Positions 56,601 through 64,000 of a stretch of 64,000 nt of DNA are shown here, in pieces. This DNA comes from Oryzias latipes (lineage: Eukaryota; Chordata; Actinopteri; Beloniformes; Adrianichthyidae): the NCBI RefSeq assembly GCF_002234675.1, contig NC_019879.2:2166619-2230618 (forward strand), written 5' to 3'. The notes below the pieces were generated by a model. The model searched no databases and was not told the origin of the DNA. It worked only from the letters and a program-made list of their open reading frames with translations. The translations under genes and the position numbers were made by a program. Position 1 is the stretch's first letter. Every line of letters starts with the position of its first letter.

Positions 56601-58749
56601 ATTTCTCTTCATCTGGCAGGTAAGCCAGTGTTTTGTTTTTTTTTTAAATATTGGATAAATTACATGTAAATATTTAAACTGATCAAACTTTATAAAGAAG
56701 CTAACCTTGTGATTTCAAGCCACTATCTCTGTGTTTGAAACGTGACGTAAGAGCCTGTCTACCTTACTGCAATAATTTCAGTTATTTTGTGTATACATTT
56801 TCAAAGTTTGTAATGAAAATCTACAAACATTTTTGTTACTTACCAGGAGAGAGGCACCTGTAAAACAAGCACGTAGCCTAAATGATAACGTCTGTTGTCC
56901 TGTGCTCGTTTGACTGAGCGCACGTCTTTCTGGGAAAATCAAAGAAAGGCGTTTATTTAAAATAATGATGACGTACTTCCGTCTTTTTACCGCTTTACAT
57001 CAGCTATGGTGAAGAAGACATTCCAGACGAATCCGTGAAGCCACAGGAGAGTAAGCTAAAGTAAGCTAAATCCACCAAGTGGACATATTATCTACATTAA
57101 TGAAGAGTTTAAATGCCGTTTCCCCATTTTCTTTTCTTTCGCCGTTTTTATTTTATTTTTATTTATTTATTTATTTTCAAATATGATAGAGACAACAATA
57201 CCACCCAACAGTGAATGTAAATGTTTGAAAATTAAAACATATTTTTGTGAATAACTGTGTTGAATTTGAAATTGCCTATTTATTTATTTTTTTCTTTTCT
57301 TTTACACTGCAATGTTTTTCATGCTAATGCAAATTGTAGGTGCGAATAATATTTATAAAGAATAAATACACACAGCAATTGCCAATTAAAACATTGCTTT
57401 TGTTATTCTTTGTCTAAACAAATTAGATTTTTTTATGGCAATTTTGATTTTTTTTCTTTGATTTCTTTTTTGTTGTTCTTGTTTATGTAACTAAAATATA
57501 AAGTTGTGAATAATTTATTGTCATGTTCATAAATGAGGATAATTGATTAATTTCAAGCATTACAGTCAAAGCTATAAAGAATTCACAGAAATTTATCAAA
57601 CTCATTACAGAAATGATTAAATAAGTACAATTTTTTTTTTTTTTCATCAAAGTCGTTATGCTTTTTATGTTCACTTGAGCTCATATTGTGAATTTTCTTG
57701 CAGTTACAAACCCTGAAGAAGTCCTGCACCGTTACCAAACTGTACAAAAAGCACGACCCTCAGGCCAATAATGTGTTTTTTGAAATGCTCCTTTGTACTG
57801 TTTTGTACTTAAAACCTATTTCATTGTGATGAGACTTTCTATGCTGCAGACACGTATCATATTAAAGATTGTTGTTTTCACTGCTGTCTTGTTTCTCTTT
57901 AAACTTGCCTCATGTTACAAGAAGTAATCAGGCCAGAATATGTTTTTACAATGTAGTTACTTTACCCTTACCAACAGGTTAGCATTGTTTCATTTGGTGA
58001 GGACAGAAGACCAAGTGTGTATGTACACTGTGCGGGATGGTAATACGTGTACATACCCAGCATTTACTACTGAAAGTACCATGTAATAGAGTGGAAATAG
58101 GTCTGACTTTCTTTTACAGTTACAGTTTCAGTGTACTTAAGGGGTAAGTACCAAGTACTATTCAAGTGAACATACCCAGTATTTAGTAATGAAAGTACCA
58201 TGTAGTTGAGTGGAAATAGGGCTGACTTTCTTTTACAGTTACAGTTTCACTGTACTTAAGGGGTAGTTTCTGTGGTAAATTCATGGTAAATACCATGAAA
58301 CGTGCAGCGAGTGCAGACCTAAAGGTCAAGGTACTTTATTTGTACTTACCTTGTTCTTACATGTGGTAAGTACCATAAAAGACACCTTTGCACAACATGT
58401 AAATACCCAGTAAGAATATTATAAATACCCAGTATGTACCACATAGGTATGAACCAAATAGTACCATATAAATACACAGTAAGTACCATGTAAGTACAGA
58501 GTAGACACAAAAAGTACCATGTAAGTACCCAGTAAAGTCCCATAGAAAGTACCATGTAAACACACTGTAAGTACCCAGTAAATTCCATAAAAAAGTACCA
58601 TGTAAGTACCCTGAAAGTACCCAGTAGTTACACTATAAGTACCATGTAAATACCACTTAAGTACACTGTAAGTACTTTACTGTAAAAGAAAGCGTTACCA
58701 AAATGTGATTTAATTTCCTCAATGAAATAATTAATGTTGCATTTTCCAG

Positions 58750-59795
58750 GGTCTTCCACGTCTCTACTGCTTTACCAACACAAAGGTGTCTGTCCTGGCC
58801 CTTTACGCTGACGGTCAGTCCGACACAAGACTGGATTTTCGGTTGACCCGCAGGACCATCGAGCATCTGGGTCGATGGTCCTGAAGCATCAGCTTCGGGT
58901 TCCTCACACTCTGGGGGGTCACAGGAGACTGACGTCCTGGTGTTTCTTTTCTGGCTGGCGTGTGGCACATCTTACAGTGTGGTAGCCAGAGTCTTTGACA
59001 TGACACGGTCCACCGTGAGCGATGTTGTCCACAGGTAGGCAGACCGCATCCTCCAGCTGATGAGCAGGGTCACCCAGCTTCCCAGTGGGAATGAACTACC
59101 ATAAGTCGCCTCTGGATTTTAGCAGCTCGCTTGGTCTTTCTCCTTCCAAAGGGTCACAAGGAGCATTGATGGCTGCCACATAAGAATAAAGGCCCTAAAA
59201 GAAAATGCAGCTTGTTATTTTAACAGGAAGCTTTTTTATTCCATTAAAATGCATGCTGTATGTGACTCTAATGCCAAATTTATAGATATTTTTGTTGGGA
59301 ATCCAGGATCAATCCATGATTCACAGGTTCTACGTAAAAGCCCAATTTATGTAAATCAAACAAACCCACCTGAAGGATCCTTTTGGGTGATGGTGGGTAT
59401 CCCTGCATTGCACATCCCATCATGCTGCTGACACCCTACAGGGAACCCATGAGGAATGCCATTGAGGCAGTTACAACCAGAACCACTCCAGAACACGCTC
59501 TGTTGTGAAGAGAGCATTTGGCATGATAAAGATGAGGAGGAGAGCAATATTTCTGGTGGCACTGGAAGTAAAACCAACCTTTGCAATGAAAATCATTGCC
59601 TGCAGTTCAATTCTGCACATTCTGTGCATCAGCAAAGGCGACTGCTTAGCCACAGATGTTGAGCCACAGCAGGACAACACCAGGAACATGCAGGACGAGC
59701 AGAGTCACGTCTGTCTGCAAGGACAAATCTTTGCTTTCCTTTCAGCTCCAACTGTGACACACATGACTCTAGAAGACCAGGATTATTGTTAACAT
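58750..59795 (+). pseudogene. HARBI1-like (DDE_Tnp_4) transposase, decayed
   Basis: Starts after a splice acceptor (ttttccag at 58742-58749). Blocks in order: DFRLTRRTIEHLG (58839); FLFWLACGTSYSVVARVF and MTRSTVSDVVHR (58940-59034, helix-turn-helix-like); SIDGCHIRIKA (about 59165, first catalytic Asp); VCDSNAKFIDIFVGNPGSIHDSQVL (59255, second Asp); GDGGYPCIAHPIMLLTPYREP (59388, another frame); VVKRAFGMIKMRRRAIF (59503, another frame). The last block normally reads ERAFG; Lys replaces the catalytic Glu. Frame changes occur after 58880, near 59035-59165, near 59390 and near 59480. So the copy encodes no working enzyme. It represents the transposase of the TATGAGG element or a Harbinger inside it; the Myb gene nearby favours the first. 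Confidence 0.8.
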
Positions 59796-60129
59796 GTATA
59801 AAAATAAATATTAACATATAAAACGAAATTCTAAATATGTACATCTGATATTTATATGAAAATCCTTTTAAGATTGTTAAAAATAGCTCAGATTTAAATA
59901 ATACATGTAAATTATTCATTTTTGTTCATACATTTATTAAACAAATTGGAAAAACAATGGCTGCATTACATTTTAGAACAATAATTTCAACTCAAGTTAA
60001 CTTAACAGACTCTCCTGTCGCTGTTCCTCCCTTCTAGCCCTTTCCTCCTCTCTCTTCTGGGTCTTTAACATAAACCTTTAACCCAGTACGACAACGATTA
60101 ACCGTTTATTAAAATGAAGTCAAATCTGA

Positions 60130-60526
60130 TCATGTCTCTACCCATCTGGCACGAGCTAGCTTGAAAACAAACAGGCTATCTTTCTCCATCCGCAAATGGA
60201 TCGGATTTTCCTCATCCTCGTCTGTCCCTACATATATGAACACATTTAAAACATGTGTTAATAACTTGTGACTACGGTTAGAAGTCACTGCTTTTTGATG
60301 TAATATCTAGCGTTTGTTTTTAGCCTTCGGCGCTAATTCGCGTTAGCGTTAGCTTTAGCATTACTGAAATTGATGAGCTTCAAAACAATCTAGGTTGTTG
60401 ATTGAGGAATATAACATATTAAACACATCATCTTAAGTATTTACAAATATATTTTACAACAGATACTGGATATTTTTTAATATACTTACACGTTTCGGTG
60501 GTTTTCCTTGCGCAACCGGCTGCCAT
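60130..60526 (-). CDS. Myb/SANT-like accessory protein, two exons
   Basis: Exon 1 is 60526-60490 (MAAGCARKTTET plus one base), with a strong donor gtaagtata. Exon 2 is 60227-60130 after an acceptor (tgtag), and the splice makes a Trp codon. The join reads ETWTDEDEENPIHLRMEKDS and then LF...KLARARWVET to a stop, 44 codons. The W, LR and second W spacing is that of the short Myb/SANT domain of the second protein of PIF/Harbinger elements (NAIF1-like), which binds the transposase and carries it to the nucleus and TIRs. Opposite orientation to the transposase is also usual for Harbinger. The frame is short (family members are mostly longer), so it may be truncated by its stop at 60130. Confidence 0.55.
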
Positions 60527-60599
60527 TTTCGAATGATTCAGACGAATGATTATCTCGCGATAATCAGCCAACTTCCGTTTCTACTGAAATGCCTTCCGT

Positions 60600-61165
60600 T
60601 TCTGTCGAAAATTTCAGTAGTGTATGTGAGAGCATTTTGGATAGTGTATGTGAGAGCATTTTCACATGTGTATGTGAGAGGATTTTCACATGTGTATGTG
60701 AGAGGATTTTCACATGTGTATGTGAGAGGATTTTCACATGTGTATGTGAGAGCATTTTCAGTAGTGTATGTGAGAGCATTTTCAGTAGTGTGTGTAAGAG
60801 CATTTTCACATGTGTATGTGAGAGCATTTTCAGTAGTGTGTGTAAGAGCATTTTCACATGTGTATGTGAGAGCATTTTCAGTAGTGTGTGTAAGAGCATT
60901 TTCACATGTGTATGTGAGAGCATTTTCAGTAGTGTGTGTAAGAGCATTTTCACATGTGTATGTGAGAGCATTTTCGATAGTGTATGTGAGAGGATTTTCA
61001 CATGTGTATGTGAGAGCATTTTCAGTAGTGTGTGTAAGAGCATTTTCACATGTGTATGTGAGAGCATTTTCACATGTGTATGTGAGAGCATTTTCACATG
61101 TGTATGTGAGAGATTTCACATGTGTATGTGAGAGATTTCACATGTGTATGTGAAAGATTTCACAT
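60600..61165 (+). repeat. 24-bp minisatellite, right array of copy 2, with 48-bp higher order
   Basis: About 22 units of the 24-bp repeat. Between about 60760 and 60960 two variants alternate strictly (gcattttcagtagtgtgtgtaaga then gcattttcacatgtgtatgtgaga), forming a 48-bp higher-order unit repeated four to five times. Three similar ORF sets on both strands (206, 189, 177 and 180 codons) come from the multiple-of-three period. Confidence 0.95.
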
Positions 61166-61293
61166 GTGTATGTGAATGAATACATTTTCAGTTGTATGTA
61201 TACAAGCATTTCACTAGTGTGTGTGAGAGATTTCATATGTGTTTGTGAATGCTAATTCTGAATTATGTCCTACACGGCACCTCATAAAAACCA

Positions 61294-62559
61294 AGAAGAA
61301 GCTACAAGAACAGCGGATACGAACCCCCCCCCCGAAGTCTCCGTATGTATCTTCCGTGTGTAAAAATATTTTGTGCTGAAAAACTTCGCTTTTGTATAAA
61401 ACTTCAAGTAACCCAGAAACATGTCATCACCTAACGGACAAACGTCGAGCAGCGACTTTAACGCGGTAAACAGCAGAGGACGTGACCGAACAGATTAAAT
61501 GAAGCGCGTGGAGGGGATGGGGGATTGGGGGGTGGAATCCGCGGCACACGTCTGTGCAGAACCGGGGCCTGTGATCCGTATGGATCATGGATCATCCGCG
61601 CAGCCTAGTAGCTTCTCCTGGGATTCGGTGTCAGACCGTAAAACCTCATCACCCGCGGGACGTCATCACCGCGGACCCACACTTTATTTATTTATTTGAA
61701 GATACAGGACTGCATATGGTGTGTGATTTGAACTATAAACATATTCATCTTTGCTAATTATTGTGTATTGTCGTGCAGTTATGGACAAATGTTGGACACC
61801 CTGGGCACTATGTCAATTAGGTTTCTTTTAGGTTCTACGTGTTGGGCGGCCGCGGCGTCACTCCTCCCGATTCCCCCGCTGGAGCGGCAGACGTCTCCCC
61901 CCACCGCCGTGGGGCCTGTGTGGCGCGGGCAGCACGGAGACACGGGGGTCCACCGGCAGCTGCGCCCGAACCGCACAGGGTCCGAACGTCGGCTCCCCTC
62001 TCGCTAAGGGCGCCGGAGGAGGGAAAGGAGAGGCGAGGAGCCTGCGGGGCGAGGGTGGAGCGCAGGCGCCCCGAAGTCTCTGCACTTCTGTCAAAAGTGG
62101 CAGGAAAATATACGTCTAAATGCGCTACGAGCTCCTCATGGGAGCGTGAATTCAGCGCGGCAGGAAACATCGTCACCCCGTTAATATCCTCACTGATAGC
62201 TGACACGGTTAATATGTTGGTGTTCCGGTCACGTAACATGAAGACGGGCGAATAAAGCAGCAGCAGCACGATTCACTAAAGCAGCCAAACAGACAAACAC
62301 GTGTTCACTTTTTTTTTTGCACTTTAAAAAAGGTTGTTCATGTTTAGCCTATGTTGAACCTTTCCTGCGATGACTTTTCTCTTTCTGACCGTGGTCGGAA
62401 AACGTTGGCGGATCTTCCTTTGGGGTTATAAGCTACATGCGTTCTCGAGTTTGCCACTCGGCCGCTGGGGGGTTTTGTGTTGGGCAGGTGCCTGTATTCT
62501 AGAACATTGGCCATAACAACAATGTTACTGTAACCTAACAGACTTCTTCTTTCTTTCAG
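61294..62559. other. GC-rich island, no supported gene
   Basis: 61300-61520 and especially 61840-62120 are GC- and CpG-rich, the latter beginning gggcggccgcggcgtcactc. ORFs on both strands overlap there without domains, so a CpG island or unmethylated promoter is more likely than coding DNA. It lies about 450 bp upstream of the exon at 62560 and could be its promoter. Confidence 0.4.
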
Positions 62560-63683
62560 ATTCCATCACAAACACAAGAACCTCGGAGAGCAGCTCCAGT
62601 GGAAGGTCCGGGCAGATGACAAGTATGTTTCCTTCTCACTATCGTTTTAGGAAACTTGACAAGAACTCCAGTCAGTTATAAAATATTGTCTTTTTTTTAG
62701 CTTCAGAACACCGCACAATGAGGAGATGACGGCAGCAGTGAAAGATGTGGAACCAAATTGGAGTTTCCACCAAGTTAGAAGTAAGCACATGAAGTTGGAT
62801 TTACACAACTCGCCATAAGTTAGAGATAATGTGAGAGACTCAATGTCAATAATCAGTGTTACTTTCTTTTCAGAGATTTTTTGAATAGGATTGCAATTGT
62901 ATTAGTGTGATAGACAGCTCATTTAGTGTTTCCATGTCTTAAGACCAAACACTAAGTTACAATAACGATATAGCATTGACAATGGATAATTAAGATAAGC
63001 CACTGTGACAGTCTGCATGGCACATTTTGAATATTCCACTTTGGAAACATGTTTGCAATATGTTGACCTCATCTTCTGTACATTTCATATTTCCATCGAC
63101 TAGGAGCTTGCAATCGAGCTATTGACAGTCTCAAGTGCAAAGAGAGAGAATGGAGATAGAAGCAAGGAGGAGGTCAAAAGGAGGACCAGTCAGCATGATC
63201 AGGTGAGTTGTCCTATTTGTGACCTTGTTTCATTTACTCAGGTCGTGCATGGTCCAGTTGAACTGTGTATGTGTGTGTATGTTGTTTCCTCTAATTAAAA
63301 TAATATTTTCCTTTCCTGTTGGTCCACAGCTCTTCAAAAAGAGGGTCAAAATTGCTGAGAAGATTCTCAATCAAGAGGATCTGTCATAAATAAAAAGAGC
63401 CAATGCAAACTATGTCAGCGACGAGGAAAGTGACGAGGACAAACCATCTTATTATCAAGCCTCGCCAAAGTGGCGCTCCACTAGGCTAACCATGGTGATG
63501 CTGAAATGCCATAAAGCCTGGGATGAAAACTGGAGGAGTGGAATTGAGCCAAAATTACGCACGAGACACTCAGCTGACTTTACTGAAGGAAACCCACCAC
63601 CAGTCAAGAGCTGCTATCTGGCAGAAGAGAGAAAAAGGATGCATGTTTGTTTGTGGTTTTTGACTTATTTATTTATTTTGTAA
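62560..63683 (+). pseudogene. multi-exon gene resembling C14orf93-like fish genes, decayed
   Basis: Candidate exons 62560-62622, 62701-62780, 63104-63205 and 63330-63683, each with AG acceptors and GT donors (gtatgt, gtaagc, gtgagt). Exons 1 to 3 join in one phase: FHHKHKNLGEQLQWKVRADD, then NFRTPHNEEMTAAVKDVEPN, then RACNRAIDSLKCKEREWR followed by a stop. The last exon reads LFKKRVKIAEKILNQEDLS, stop TAA (63387-63389), then in the same frame ANANYVSDEESDEDKPSYYQ, WRSTRLT and on. The acidic YVSDEESDED and WRS..LT pattern recalls C14orf93-like proteins that are multicopy in fish. Two in-frame stops suggest a pseudogene, unless splicing differs. Identity is tentative. Confidence 0.4.
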
Positions 63684-63689
63684 TAAAAT

Positions 63690-64000
63690 ATTTTTGAGTA
63701 ATACCGGTTTTCTGTTACCTTTTATTTCTTATATATTTTGGAGATGACTGGTATCTTGAAATATCCTGACTTACATCACTAGAGTTTGTTCTTCAGATAT
63801 GCCTGCTGGCCATATGTTCCAAATCCTAACTTCAGATATGACTGGTATACGGACATCAGATATCAACAGATATGACATGGATAGAATCTGGAAATATCCT
63901 GACCTTGGATATCACTAGTGACGCATCTCATATCTGGAGAGAATCTCATCTCCAGATTCTATCAGAATAAAAGTGTCCCATACTCGGAGTTGATATGCTC
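63690..64000. repeat. AT-rich tail with short dispersed repeats
   Basis: Many short copies of cagatatg, gatatcct and gactggtat with inverted relatives (ctggagagaatctcatctccag near 63938). Perhaps the edge of a MITE that continues past the window. Confidence 0.3.

Larger units (their letters stand above)
54329..58699. mobile_element. fold-back DNA element with giant inverted repeats
   Basis: Ends GGTAACGCTTTCTTTTACAG and CTGTAAAAGAAAGCGTTACC are perfect, with an exact 8-bp TSD AAAATGTG (54321-54328, 58700-58707). The inverted arms run 54329 to about 56340 and about 57505 to 58699: outer 430 bp (a tgtacttacatggtactt-like internal repeat), then a 118-bp tandem array, then 550 bp of unique sequence, all mirrored. 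The left arm is longer because its array has about eight units against one to two on the right. The centre (56345-57500) has no transposase. An 8-bp TSD fits hAT, MULE or other superfamilies; the terminus does not decide. It interrupts the TATGAGG transposon. Confidence 0.9.
52922..61287. mobile_element. TATGAGG-family DNA transposon, copy 2, coding (8.4 kb)
   Basis: TIRs begin TATGAGGTGCCGTGTAGGAC and are near-perfect for about 120 bp. The TSD is AAAACC at 52916-52921 and 61288-61293. Inside each TIR is an array of a 24-bp repeat facing inward. Left unique DNA (53225-53880) matches copy 1; then come a 4.4-kb fold-back element (54329-58699), a HARBI1-like transposase relic on plus (58750-59795) and a Myb/SANT-like gene on minus (60526-60130). 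Without the fold-back the element is about 4.0 kb. The two-gene set is that of PIF/Harbinger elements, but the 6-bp TSD is not (3 bp expected). The transposase is inactive. Superfamilies known to me with 6-bp TSD include IS3EU, so assignment is open. Confidence 0.9.

Noticed and set aside
61835-62269. ORFs of 138 and 144 codons on opposite strands
   Set aside because: GC-rich CpG island composition; no domain, no splice context.

Overview
The window is vertebrate DNA, almost certainly from a teleost fish. Evidence is a cluster of fish-type olfactory receptor genes, pieces of HECT-domain genes of the kind that are multicopy in fish, and a fish-like repeat load: L1/Tx1-type and Rex1/L2-type LINEs, hAT, Tc1/mariner, Harbinger-type and piggyBac-like DNA elements, tRNA-derived SINEs and LTR fossils. 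No tool was run; family names rest on recognised protein motifs, terminal repeats and target-site duplications (TSDs) read by eye.

Layout. 1-4160: minus-strand Ty3/Gypsy fossil split by a 5'-truncated LINE with a 14-bp TSD. 4170-14060: exons of a HECT-domain gene related to fish G2/M-phase-specific E3 ligase-like genes. Its large intron holds a Rex1/L2-type LINE that was itself hit by a solo LTR and a TA-flanked DNA element. Its last exon is split at one point by a 2.4-kb DNA transposon. 14.4-17.25 kb: repeat relics, including a LINE copy that keeps only its ORF1. 17352-25772: a 0.68-kb Harbinger-type element interrupted by a near full-length 7.7-kb L1/Tx1-type LINE with open ORF1 and ORF2. 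26.4-31.1 kb: a LINE tail split by a Gypsy fossil, then a Copia-type fossil split by a hAT element. 31.6-47.9 kb: four olfactory receptor loci on the plus strand, three open and one with a single stop codon, spaced by LINE, Tc1, MITE and SINE pieces. 47.9-52.3 kb: LINE fragments and a minus-strand HECT-associated pseudogene. 52.3-52.7 kb: a promoter-like stretch. 52922-61287: an 8.4-kb copy of the same transposon family that split the HECT exon, itself carrying a 4.4-kb fold-back element. 61.3-64 kb: a GC-rich island and exons of a degenerate gene.

The most notable object is the transposon family seen at 52922-61287 and 11520-13942. It has a TATGAGGTGCCGTG terminus, about 120 bp of near-perfect terminal inverted repeat (TIR), inward-facing arrays of a 24-bp repeat, and a 6-bp TSD in both copies (AAAACC and CATTGC). 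The longer copy encodes a decayed HARBI1-like DDE transposase on one strand and a two-exon Myb/SANT-like protein on the other. That is the two-gene content of PIF/Harbinger elements, but those normally make 3-bp duplications. The transposase is dead in this copy. The 2.4-kb copy is a deletion derivative that picked up other sequence.

Other points: olfactory receptors 2 and 3 are near-identical except in the N-terminus and the second extracellular loop to TM5 segment, a pattern suggesting gene conversion; the full-length LINE has a Lys at an endonuclease active-site position normally held by Asn; and the fold-back element has arms over 1 kb long with a 118-bp tandem array expanded in one arm only.
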